Translations under genes and position numbers: made by a program
The notes under the pieces: model-generated
Seen by the model: the letters and a program-made list of their open reading frames with translations, nothing else
The model's database searches: none
What the model was told of the DNA's origin: nothing
Shown here: positions 1 to 6,275 of the stretch, in pieces
Position numbering within the stretch: the first letter of the stretch is position 1
Layout: each line of letters begins with the position of its first letter
Origin: DAOUMF01 sp034411955
Lineage (GTDB): Bacteria; Chloroflexota; Dehalococcoidia; SM23-28-2; RBG-16-64-32
Direction of reading: 5' to 3'
DNA length: 35,310 nucleotides
Assembly (NCBI GenBank): GCA_034411955.1
Contig: DAOUMF010000087.1
Location: forward strand, 1-35,310

Positions 1-329
1 CCGGGATCATCGCCGCCGCCGGTGGCTACGCCCTTGACAACATGGTCGGCCGCCTGGCCGAGGACCATGACAACGCACGCCTCCTGGCCGAAGGCTTGTC
101 GAGTATCCCCGGCATCAGGTTGGCGCCGCCGCCGCAGAGCAACCTGGTCTTCTTCCGCGCCGACGGCTGGGGCCAGTGGGAGATGATGGGCCAGCTGGGA
201 GCACAGGGCATTCTTTGCCTGGACGAGGGCGGCGGCCGCATCCGCATGGTCACCCACTACGGCATCGAGCGCCACGACGTTGAGGAAGCGCTGGTCCGGA
301 TAGGGGAGCTGCTGGCCGCAGGGGCGTGA
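1..329 (+). CDS. Threonine aldolase-like PLP enzyme, C-terminal part (truncated by window edge)
   Basis: The reading frame is open from base 3 and ends at TGA 327-329, so only about the last 108 residues are present. They resemble the C-terminal small domain of low-specificity L-threonine aldolase / beta-eliminating lyase, a fold-type I PLP enzyme that cleaves threonine to glycine and acetaldehyde. Cues are the N-terminal GIIAAAGGYALDNM stretch, the following RLAEDHDNARLLAEGL helix, the TNLVFF-like strand (here SNLVFF) and the terminal segment with RMVTHYGI and a VEEAL helix. The PLP-lysine lies upstream, outside the window. The stop overlaps the GTG start of the lipoprotein gene by four bases, so the two are probably translationally coupled. 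The family call rests on pattern recognition of a partial protein. Confidence 0.75.
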   Translation, partial: GIIAAAGGYALDNMVGRLAEDHDNARLLAEGLSSIPGIRLAPPPQSNLVFFRADGWGQWEMMGQLGAQGILCLDEGGGRIRMVTHYGIERHDVEEALVRIGELLAAGA

Positions 330-1054
330 CCGTGCTGCGCGCCGGCCTGTTCTCAGCGGCACTATCCCTCGCGGTCCTGACGATGGTGGCATGCCAGGGG
401 GAGACGTCCATCCTGTCCGGAGAAGACATCGTATCCAGCATCCCTTGGCGGGCACCGGAGAAGGCCAGCTACCGCCTGCTGGACGGCGAGGAGGTGATCG
501 GCAGCGGCCTCCTCAGCATCGAATCCGCGCACGGGGAGATCACCTTCAGTCAGGAGTTCAAGAGCGAGGAGTTCCGCGATGAGACAGTGGCGGTGGTGGA
601 CGCCCAGACTCTGCGGGCCAGTTCCGTACAACGGGTAATCGAGGGTCCCGAAGGACCGCGACATTGGGAGGTGGAGTACCAGGACAGCACCGCACTGGTG
701 ATTCAGCGCACCGAAGACGATGAGCGCCGCGACGAGGTCTCGGCCCCCACCCACTCCTACGATAGCTGGACCGACATCTTCCTCTGGCGCACCATAGACT
801 TCCACGATGGGTACGAGGCCACTTATACAGACGTGCTCTCCGCCACCCTGTCGGAGCCGCAAGTCATATCTCAGACGCTGGAGGTCACGGGCAGGGAGAC
901 GGTGGAAGTACCCGCGGGGACCTTTCAGGTCTGGCGGCTGGAGGTCCGCTCGTCCGGCGGCAAGCAGAGGGCTTGGTTCGCCGACGACGAGGCGCGGACC
1001 CTGGTCCGCTACGACAACGGGGACATCGTGTTCGAGCTGCTATCTGTCGAGTGA
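326..1054 (+). CDS. Predicted lipoprotein with DUF3108-like fold
   Basis: A 242-residue protein starting at GTG, which overlaps the upstream stop as GTGA. Residues 1-23 form a signal peptide ending in a loose lipobox (MVAC, Cys23 as the lipid-attachment residue), so export and membrane anchoring are likely. The mature part is acidic and beta-rich. Near the C-terminus it carries an ETVEVPAGTFQVWRLE segment and then AWFADDEARTLVRYD, the pattern of DUF3108-like proteins ('valid substrate by property' strand pair followed by a W-F/Y-x-D strand). The biochemical role of such proteins is not established. Coupling to the aldolase-like gene suggests co-expression only. No catalytic residues are recognisable. 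Confidence 0.7.
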   Translation: MTVLRAGLFSAALSLAVLTMVACQGETSILSGEDIVSSIPWRAPEKASYRLLDGEEVIGSGLLSIESAHGEITFSQEFKSEEFRDETVAVVDAQTLRASSVQRVIEGPEGPRHWEVEYQDSTALVIQRTEDDERRDEVSAPTHSYDSWTDIFLWRTIDFHDGYEATYTDVLSATLSEPQVISQTLEVTGRETVEVPAGTFQVWRLEVRSSGGKQRAWFADDEARTLVRYDNGDIVFELLSVE

Positions 1055-1273
1055 CTGGCCCAACGGGCTTTCCGGAGGGGCCAGAGAGCCGGACTCCGAC
1101 TGCCCGACGGGCGAAGGCGAGGCCGTGGGCAGGGGCCCCACTGGCGGTGACGTCTGGGGCTCGGCACTGCCGCCCACATCGGCGATGAACTCGAAGAAGA
1201 TGACAAAGGCCGCCAGCAGCAGCAGAACCGGCCAGAGCAGACGAAGCTGAAGAATCCGCACTAGTCTGGACAT
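1040..1273 (-). CDS. Small single-pass membrane protein
   Basis: A 77-residue frame starting at the ATG complementary to 1271-1273, preceded by an AAGGGAG ribosome-binding site. Residues 1-10 are basic (MSRLVRILQL). They are followed by one strong hydrophobic helix (about 10-32, LLWPVLLLLAAFVIFFEFIA), then a Pro/Ser-rich, probably extracytoplasmic tail. It is divergent from the response regulator, and its 3' end overlaps the convergent lipoprotein gene by about 15 bases. No family is recognised. The helix, positive-inside N-terminus and ribosome-binding site support it as real. The longer 123-residue frame through the intergenic promoter is unlikely. Function unknown. Confidence 0.5.
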   Translation of the reverse strand: MSRLVRILQLRLLWPVLLLLAAFVIFFEFIADVGGSAEPQTSPPVGPLPTASPSPVGQSESGSLAPPESPLGQSLDR

Positions 1274-1282
1274 GGGGCTCCC

Positions 1283-1310
1283 TTGCCTAACCGCTTTTGC
1301 TGTATATAAT
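1283..1310 (+). promoter_or_regulatory. Promoter of the response regulator gene
   Basis: A -35-like TTGCCT (1283-1288) lies 16 bp before a perfect -10 TATAAT (1305-1310). The expected start point, near 1317, leaves a leader of about 17 bases before the ATG at 1334. The same 60-bp interval separates the regulator from the divergent small membrane protein gene, so it may also control that gene. Confidence 0.65.
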
Positions 1311-1333
1311 AGGCTAGTTGAGCCGTCAAAGCC

Positions 1334-2011
1334 ATGTCGTGCGTCCTGCTCGTCACTCGCGATCCCAGCACGGAGACGCTGGCCGAACGTGCCCTCTCTG
1401 GCGCGGGGCACGAGGTCATCACGGCAGGCGGCAGTGGCGCCGCCATCCGCAGCCTGTTCAACGTCCGCGTTGACGCCGCGGTAGTCGACAGCGCTATCGG
1501 CGAGCAGGAGATGAAAGAGTTCTGCGGCTGGCTCCGCAGCAGCAACGACAGCTACCCGATCGTCCTTCTAACGCCCGCCGGAGCCCGATGGTTGGCAGGC
1601 CTGTTCCCCGTTGATCCAGACCGGGATGAGATCGTGACCAAGCCCTGCGAAGGGAAAGATATCCGCCGCGCTGTAGAGAAGACGCTGGAGGCCGCCGGAG
1701 GAACACGCCCGGAGGTGATCAGCATTGGTGATCTGGCCCTCGACCGGAGCTCGCACGAGCTGCGCGGCGACGGCGCGACCGTGCAGCTGACGCCCACGGA
1801 GTTCCGCCTGATGTCTTACCTCGTCCAGCGGCGCGGCAGCATCGTTCCGGCGGAAGAGCTGCTGGAGAAGGTGTGGGAGTTCTTCCCCGGCACCGGCTCG
1901 TCGGAGCTAGTCCGGTCCCACGTGCGCAACCTGCGGAATAAGCTGCGGACCGTTACCGGGGGAGAGGATCTAGTGCAGACGGTGCCACGGAGGGGTTACC
2001 GCCTGCTCTGA
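1334..2011 (+). CDS. OmpR-family response regulator (orphan)
   Basis: A 225-residue protein: receiver domain (about 1-120) and OmpR/PhoB winged-helix DNA-binding domain (about 130-225). In the receiver the probable phosphoacceptor is Asp52 (VVDS), with Thr80 and Lys103 (TKP) at the usual switch positions. Only one acidic residue (Asp10, in TRDP) is seen where most receivers have an acidic pair, so metal binding may be weakened. The output domain shows LTPTEFRLMSYLV, the recognition-helix region VRSHVRNLRNKL and the terminal hairpin VQTVPRRGYRLL. No histidine kinase lies nearby, so it is an orphan in this window. It could work as a phosphorylation-dependent or partly independent transcription factor. 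Targets unknown. Confidence 0.9.
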   Translation: MSCVLLVTRDPSTETLAERALSGAGHEVITAGGSGAAIRSLFNVRVDAAVVDSAIGEQEMKEFCGWLRSSNDSYPIVLLTPAGARWLAGLFPVDPDRDEIVTKPCEGKDIRRAVEKTLEAAGGTRPEVISIGDLALDRSSHELRGDGATVQLTPTEFRLMSYLVQRRGSIVPAEELLEKVWEFFPGTGSSELVRSHVRNLRNKLRTVTGGEDLVQTVPRRGYRLL

Positions 2012-2038
2012 GCCGCCGCAAAACACAACCATGTCATC

Positions 2039-2092
2039 GAGCGGGCGTAGCCCGGTGGTAGAGTTCATGCCTTCCGGATAGGAGGGCACAGG
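2039..2092 (+). pseudogene. Decayed partial copy of tRNA-Gly(UCC)
   Basis: Bases 2041-2082 match 2889-2930 of the intact tRNA-Gly at 34 of 42 positions by hand alignment. This includes the acceptor 5' strand GCGGGCG, the GTGGTAGAG D-arm segment and the anticodon loop CTTCC. The anticodon stem no longer pairs (CATGC against ATAGG). No T-arm or 3' acceptor strand CGCCCGC follows, so it cannot fold as a functional tRNA. It is a 5'-half tRNA remnant about 850 bp upstream of the intact gene. Confidence 0.7.
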
Positions 2093-2131
2093 AATTCACG
2101 GTGTTCACGGACATTCACGCAGCTTTACGGA

Positions 2132-2159
2132 TTGACTGACCGGGCAGCCGCGCTAGAAT
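2132..2159 (+). promoter_or_regulatory. Strong sigma70-type promoter in the inter-tRNA region
   Basis: TTGACT (2132-2137) and TAGAAT (2154-2159) are separated by 16 bp and each matches the consensus at five of six positions. Transcription would start near 2166. It would run into an A8G6 homopolymer tract (2171-2184) and then an ATG at 2192. No confident gene follows directly, so the product may be a small protein or a small RNA. Confidence 0.5.
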
Positions 2160-2286
2160 AAAACGCGCCCAAAAAAAAGGGGGGTACGAAGATGCCGGTA
2201 TCGCCCGCGCAGGCCCGCACCCTCCCAGATCGATCATCTAGCCGCCCTCATCATACCGGGCGGTGGCCTCGCAAGAGGATGAAAAC

Positions 2287-2499
2287 ATGTCGATATCGCC
2301 CACTGACGCTCCCACGATCTTCATCCCCAGCTCCGCGGCCGCGCTGGGCACGCGCCGTGGGACAGATGCCCTAGACGAACCCTCCTGCACCTATCATCCC
2401 CTGACGCCTTATCGTGGCCTCCGACAACACGCTCGGTATCTATTTACGCCGCCGCAGATGGAGCGACGGCTGCTGCGTCCAAAAGCCCACCAGCAGTAG
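2287..2499 (+). CDS. Possible small protein, unknown function
   Basis: A 70-residue frame beginning MSISPTDAP, with an AGAGG ribosome-binding site about eight bases before ATG 2287, downstream of the promoter at 2132-2159. It is rich in Pro, Arg and Ser, has no recognisable domain and no hydrophobic segment. An overlapping frame starts at 2192 (ATG after the A8G6 tract) and has a similar opening, MPVSPAQA. The two starts lie in different frames and are 95 bases apart. Support is weak: the coding signal is poor, and the region may instead be untranslated or decayed. Confidence 0.25.
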   Translation: MSISPTDAPTIFIPSSAAALGTRRGTDALDEPSCTYHPLTPYRGLRQHARYLFTPPQMERRLLRPKAHQQ

Positions 2500-2530
2500 A
2501 GCCAACCATGACTTAGGGAGGCGATGCGCT

Positions 2531-2755
2531 ATGCTCGAGTTCACACCTGAGCTTCAAGCGCGTCTCATCATGGCCGAGTGGAAGCGGCAAACAGACGGGA
2601 TTTTGCGCGCGATGGAGGCGACACGCAGTCCTCGCGGCCTGCGGGCGCTGTTCGCCTCTCATCTGGCGCGTTTCGCCCTCGCCGTGCACCGAGACGCTGC
2701 GACCGGAGCCGGCCTCCAGCCAGAGGAGGATCATGTTATCGCGGGTCAGGCCTAG
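2531..2755 (+). CDS. Small hypothetical protein
   Basis: A 74-residue frame. The start at 2531 is chosen because an AGGGAGG ribosome-binding site lies about nine bases upstream; the longer frame from 2414 has no such site. The sequence is mostly helical and amphipathic: MLEFTPELQARLIMAEWKRQ, then an Arg/Ala-rich helix and a polar tail (EEDHVIAGQA). There is no signal peptide, no membrane helix and no recognised family. It sits between the tRNA-Gly remnant and the intact tRNA-Gly, so it may be cargo or debris of a former tRNA-associated insertion. Moderate confidence that it is translated; no function inferred. Confidence 0.4.
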   Translation: MLEFTPELQARLIMAEWKRQTDGILRAMEATRSPRGLRALFASHLARFALAVHRDAATGAGLQPEEDHVIAGQA

Positions 2756-2868
2756 GTCTGACCCGCCCGCCTTTCGCGAGCAGAGTCATCCCCCTCATGT
2801 GAGAACCGGCACCACGTCCGCTCGACCCACGCCATCCACGGCGCGTGAAGCAGCACGTCTCAGTGCAC

Positions 2869-2874
2869 TATAAT
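2869..2874 (+). promoter_or_regulatory. -10 element of tRNA-Gly flanked by GTGCAC repeats
   Basis: A perfect TATAAT lies 14 bp before the tRNA 5' end. It is bracketed by two copies of the palindromic hexamer GTGCAC (2863-2868 and 2878-2883). The -35 is weak (GTGAAG at 2845-2850, 18-bp spacer). Confidence 0.55.
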
Positions 2875-2888
2875 GGGGTGCACAATGA

Positions 2889-2962
2889 GCGGGCGTAGCT
2901 CAGTGGTAGAGCTCCTGCCTTCCAAGCAGGTCACACGGGTTCGATTCCCGTCGCCCGCTCCA
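2889..2962 (+). tRNA. tRNA-Gly(UCC), CCA encoded
   Basis: A full cloverleaf can be drawn by hand. The acceptor stem pairs GCGGGCG (2889-2895) with CGCCCGC (2952-2958). The D-stem is GCTC/GAGC. The anticodon stem CCTGC/GCAGG encloses the loop CTTCCAA, with anticodon UCC at 2921-2923. The T-arm contains GGTTCGATTCC. The 3' CCA is encoded at 2960-2962. It reads GGA and GGG glycine codons. A decayed copy of its 5' half lies at 2039-2092. Confidence 0.96.
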
Positions 2963-3224
2963 GACTGAGCCCTGGTGACCCCGTTGCCATGATCGTTGGG
3001 CTCGCAGCGGCATGCTGACTTGTCGGCATGTCTTTCAGGCTGTCGGGCCACAGTGATGGTCACGGCGTGGATCCTCCACCCGCTACGGCGACGCGGTCGC
3101 CGTCCTCAGCAAGTTCAGCGTGCGTGCCAAAGGCTGGACAGACTCCGGCCGAGCGCATATCATTAGCCACCGCCATGTGAATCCGGTGCGGCTCTAGTCT
3201 CTCCGCGATCAGGAGGTGTGAGAG

Positions 3225-4790
3225 ATGCGACTCCACGATTACCTCGACTACCACGCCCGCGAGCACTCCGACACCCACTTCGCCGTACTCGGCGATCGAC
3301 ACGTCACTTACGGAGAGGCCGCGATCGAGGTGAACCGCCTGGCCAACGCGTTCGCGAGCGCCGGACTCCAGGTCGGTGACCGGGCCGCCATTCTCTCGAA
3401 GAACAGCATCGAGTATGCCCTGGCGTTCTACGGCGCCTCCAAGGCGGGCGTAGTGCTGGTTCCCCTCAACTACCGGCTGGCGGCTCCAGAGTGGGTCTAC
3501 ATCATCAACGACGCCCAACCCAGGATGCTCATCACCTCGGCGGCCTACGTCAGCATCGTGGATGGATTCCGCAGCGAACTCAAGACCGTCGAGCGGTTCG
3601 TGGCTATAGATGCCGGCGGAGCGGAAGGCTGGGATGACTTCCGGCGGTGGATCGCCGACCAGGCTCCGTCGCCGCCGGACCGCGTGATCACCGAGGACGA
3701 TGATGTCTACCAGATGTACACTAGCGGCACCACCGGCCACCCCAAGGGCGCGGTGCTCACCCAGGGCGCTGTGAACTCCCAGTTCGCCCAAATCGCCGTG
3801 GTCTATTCTGGAACACCGGGTGACCGCCAGTTGATCGTGGCGCCCCTCTACCACGCGGCCGCAGCCATCACCGCTCTAGCGACAGTCTGCCTGGGCGGGT
3901 GCCTGTACATCCAGGAGGACTTCAACCCCTTGGAGGTCGTCAGGGCCCTGAGCGAAGAACGCATCTCCCGTGCCACGCTCGTGCCAGCGATGATCCAGGC
4001 CTGCCTCGTCTTCGTGCCCGACATCGGCGAGCGGCGCTACGATAACCTGGATCGCATCACGTACGGCGCCTCCCCCATCGCCGAGGAAACCCTGCGCCGC
4101 GCCATTGACGCGTTCAAGTGCGAGTTCATGCAGGCCTACGGCATGACGGAGACCACCGCGGTGGCAACCTACATGCTCCCCAGCGACCACGAACGGGCGC
4201 TGACGGACAAGCCGGACCTGCTGCTCTCCGCCGGGCGACCTCTGGTCGGCACGGATATCCGCATTGTGGACGAGAACGACGACCCGCTGCCGAACGGCAC
4301 CATCGGCGAGATCATTGTCCGCGGGCCGCAGCTGATGCGCGGGTACTGGAACATGCCCGACGAGACAGCCGAGGCGCTGCGCGGCGGCTGGCTGCACACC
4401 GGCGACGCCGGCGTCCTGGACGACGAAGGCTACGTCTACGTCCAAGACCGGGTCAAGGACATGATCTTGTCCGGTGGCGAGAACATCTACCCCCGCGTGG
4501 TGGAGGACGTGCTGTTCAAGCACCCGGCCGTGGGCGACGCCGCCGTCATCGGCGTGCCCGACGAGCAGTGGGGTGAGACGGTGAAGGCGATCGTCGTCCT
4601 GCGGGCAGACGCCACCGCCACCGACGAGGAGATCATGGACTTCTGTCGAGACAAACTCGGCGGCTACGAGCGTCCCCGATCCGTTGAGTTCGTCAACACG
4701 CTGCCCCGAAATCCCAGCGGCAAGGTCCTGAAGCGCCAATTGCGCGAGCCCTACTGGGCAGGCCACAAGCGACGCGTCGCCGGCGCGTAG
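3225..4790 (+). CDS. Fatty acyl-CoA synthetase (AMP-forming, FadD-like)
   Basis: A 521-residue member of the ANL adenylate-forming superfamily. It activates a carboxylic acid to the acyl-AMP and then the acyl-CoA in the cytosol. Visible motifs in order: P-loop YTSGTTGHPKG (165-175), adenine-binding YGMTET (305-310), HTGDA (391-395) with the ribose-binding Asp, the hinge and A8 region DRVKDMILSGGENIYP (408-423), and the catalytic lysine Lys500 in NPSGKVLKR. Length is normal for medium/long-chain acyl-CoA ligases. An excellent AGGAGGTG ribosome-binding site precedes ATG 3225. The crotonase gene follows after 54 bases in the same direction, consistent with a shared transcript for acyl-CoA breakdown. 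Substrate chain length or aromatic preference cannot be read from the sequence. Confidence 0.92.
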   Translation: MRLHDYLDYHAREHSDTHFAVLGDRHVTYGEAAIEVNRLANAFASAGLQVGDRAAILSKNSIEYALAFYGASKAGVVLVPLNYRLAAPEWVYIINDAQPRMLITSAAYVSIVDGFRSELKTVERFVAIDAGGAEGWDDFRRWIADQAPSPPDRVITEDDDVYQMYTSGTTGHPKGAVLTQGAVNSQFAQIAVVYSGTPGDRQLIVAPLYHAAAAITALATVCLGGCLYIQEDFNPLEVVRALSEERISRATLVPAMIQACLVFVPDIGERRYDNLDRITYGASPIAEETLRRAIDAFKCEFMQAYGMTETTAVATYMLPSDHERALTDKPDLLLSAGRPLVGTDIRIVDENDDPLPNGTIGEIIVRGPQLMRGYWNMPDETAEALRGGWLHTGDAGVLDDEGYVYVQDRVKDMILSGGENIYPRVVEDVLFKHPAVGDAAVIGVPDEQWGETVKAIVVLRADATATDEEIMDFCRDKLGGYERPRSVEFVNTLPRNPSGKVLKRQLREPYWAGHKRRVAGA

Positions 4791-4844
4791 CGATTGCCGC
4801 CAAGAGCCATAAGAGTCACTGCCGTCCACCGGAGGAGGTACTCG

Positions 4845-5645
4845 ATGCCCGACTACACAGAGCTGCTGTACGAGGTGAGCGACGGGGTCGCCACCATCAC
4901 CCTTAATCGGCCCGAGCGCCTGAACGCCATCACGATACCGATGCTCGCATCCCTGAGCAGGGCCCTGCGCGACAGCGACCTTGACAGCGAGGTGCGGGTC
5001 ATCGTCCTCACCGGCGCCGGTCGCGGGTTCTGCGCGGGCCTGGACGTAAAGGACGTGGCCGCCGGCGCCGGCATCGGAAGCGACGGCGCGGGTCTCGCCA
5101 CCGCCCGCTTCGACCTGGCCGGAAGCCCGCCCGTGGTCCTGCATACCACGGACAAGCCTGTGCTGTGCGCCCTCAACGGCGGGGCCGCAGGCTACGGCAT
5201 GGACCTGGCCCTGGGCTGCGACATCCGCATCGCCTCCAGCGAGGCGAAGCTGGCAGCGGTGTTCACCAAGCGCGGCATCCTGCCGGAGAGCGGAGGCAGT
5301 TGGCTCCTGCCGCGGCTCATCGGCTGGGCAAAGGCCGCCGAGGTGGCGTTCCGAGGCATGACCCTCAGCGCCCAGGAGGCGTTTGAGCTGGGCCTGGTAA
5401 ACCACGTGGTGGAACCAGAGCGGCTCATGCCCTTCACTCGGGAGATCGCCGCCGAGATCGCTGCCAACGCGCCACTCGCCGTGCAGGCCACCAAGCGGAT
5501 GATGCGCCTGGGCCTGGAGGAGACGTTCGAAGCGAACGTCCACCACGTGTTTCTCCAGCTCTTGCCCCTGTTCCAGACCGAGGACTTCCGGGAAGGCGTG
5601 CGCTCATACCTGGAGAAGCGCCCTCCCCGCTTCCAGGGCAGGTAG
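4845..5645 (+). CDS. Crotonase-family enoyl-CoA hydratase/isomerase (PaaG-like active site)
   Basis: A 266-residue crotonase. The start at 4845 is preferred over 4794 because GGAGGAGGT lies just upstream. Oxyanion-hole segments are GRGFCAGLDVKD (59-70) and the helix following LNGGAAGYG (110-118). Aligning by hand to rat mitochondrial enoyl-CoA hydratase, the two catalytic glutamates become Asp120 (Glu144 position) and Phe140 (Glu164 position). An acidic residue, Glu148 in ILPESGG, sits where PaaG and delta3,delta2-enoyl-CoA isomerases place their catalytic acid. An isomerase, or another crotonase chemistry, is therefore more likely than plain hydration. It is downstream of the acyl-CoA synthetase, probably co-transcribed. 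Confidence 0.88.
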   Translation: MPDYTELLYEVSDGVATITLNRPERLNAITIPMLASLSRALRDSDLDSEVRVIVLTGAGRGFCAGLDVKDVAAGAGIGSDGAGLATARFDLAGSPPVVLHTTDKPVLCALNGGAAGYGMDLALGCDIRIASSEAKLAAVFTKRGILPESGGSWLLPRLIGWAKAAEVAFRGMTLSAQEAFELGLVNHVVEPERLMPFTREIAAEIAANAPLAVQATKRMMRLGLEETFEANVHHVFLQLLPLFQTEDFREGVRSYLEKRPPRFQGR

Positions 5646-5708
5646 CACCGACGCCACGCAGGGCCCCAGCGCTCGAAGTCGATAACCTTCAGCCGCCAGC
5701 CACTCTTG

Positions 5709-5736
5709 TTGACACGCAAGGCGGCCATTGTATACT
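5709..5736 (+). promoter_or_regulatory. Promoter of the DUF35-thiolase operon
   Basis: A perfect TTGACA (5709-5714), a 16-bp spacer and TATACT (5731-5736), five of six to consensus. The predicted start near 5743 gives a leader of about 58 bases that contains the hairpin at 5766-5785 before ATG 5801. Confidence 0.75.
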
Positions 5737-5765
5737 CAGGCTAGCCAATGGTCTCGATTCAAGCC

Positions 5766-5785
5766 CGCCCGCCGGAAGGCGGGCG
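5766..5785 (+). promoter_or_regulatory. Leader hairpin with GGAA loop upstream of the DUF35 gene
   Basis: CGCCCGCC and GGCGGGCG form a perfect 8-bp stem closed by a GGAA tetraloop. The hairpin ends six bases before the GGGGGAG ribosome-binding site of ATG 5801. No T-tract follows, so it is not a typical terminator. It resembles the short GC palindromes found elsewhere in the window and may affect translation or mRNA stability. Confidence 0.45.
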
Positions 5786-5800
5786 CTAGGTAGGGGGAGC

Positions 5801-6235
5801 ATGACTGCACAGGAAGCCCCAGCGGAGAAGCGAATGGTGCCACTGCGGGAGGGGATCTTTAGGCTGCCGTCCGGCCCGAACGAAGAGCCCGCCCTGATAG
5901 GCAGCCGCTGCCAGAACTGCGGCGATCATTTCTTCCCTAAGCGGTACATCTGCCTGAGCTGCGGTCAGGAGGGCATCGAGGAGGCGACGCTTGGCCGGCG
6001 AGGGAAGATCTGGACCTACACGGTGGCCCGCCAGACGCCGCCGGGCTCCCTGATGCAAGCCCCCTATGTGATCGCTGTCGTGCAGTTGGCGGACGGAGCG
6101 ATGGTGCAGGCGGTGCTGAGCGAGTACGATCCTGAAGCAGTGCACGTCGGCATGGAAGTTGAGATGGTGCTGGAGAAGATGGGCACCAGCGCCGAGGGCG
6201 ACGACCTCATGGCCTTCAAGTTCAAGCCGGTTTAG
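5801..6235 (+). CDS. DUF35 zinc-ribbon/OB-fold protein, thiolase partner
   Basis: A 144-residue protein with the standard DUF35 layout: a short N-terminal helix, a rubredoxin-like zinc ribbon with Cys37, Cys40, Cys51 and Cys54 (CQNC and CLSC), and an OB fold (about 65-143). DUF35 proteins bind thiolase-superfamily enzymes. Known examples are the archaeal thiolase/HMG-CoA synthase complex and the ChsH2-Ltp2 steroid side-chain aldolase complex, where the OB fold contacts CoA substrates. The gene lies 40 bases before the thiolase-like gene on the same strand, behind a strong promoter, so the products probably form one complex. All four metal ligands are present. Confidence 0.9.
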   Translation: MTAQEAPAEKRMVPLREGIFRLPSGPNEEPALIGSRCQNCGDHFFPKRYICLSCGQEGIEEATLGRRGKIWTYTVARQTPPGSLMQAPYVIAVVQLADGAMVQAVLSEYDPEAVHVGMEVEMVLEKMGTSAEGDDLMAFKFKPV

Positions 6236-6275
6236 GACAGCCAGAGGTTTCCGTAAGCGAAAGGGGACACGCGTG

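Noticed and set aside
2860..3063. Minus-strand frame containing GDGNRTRVTCLEGRSSTTE
   Set aside because: This is the well-known false protein from reading a tRNA-Gly gene antisense; the tRNA itself explains it.
3876..5546. Long minus-strand open frame (556 codons)
   Set aside because: It is antisense to the acyl-CoA synthetase and crotonase genes, is His/Val/Gly-rich and shows no domain; it is a high-GC shadow.
5766..5785. Rho-independent terminator
   Set aside because: The stem is strong but is followed by CTAGG and a ribosome-binding site, not a T-tract; it is kept as a leader hairpin.
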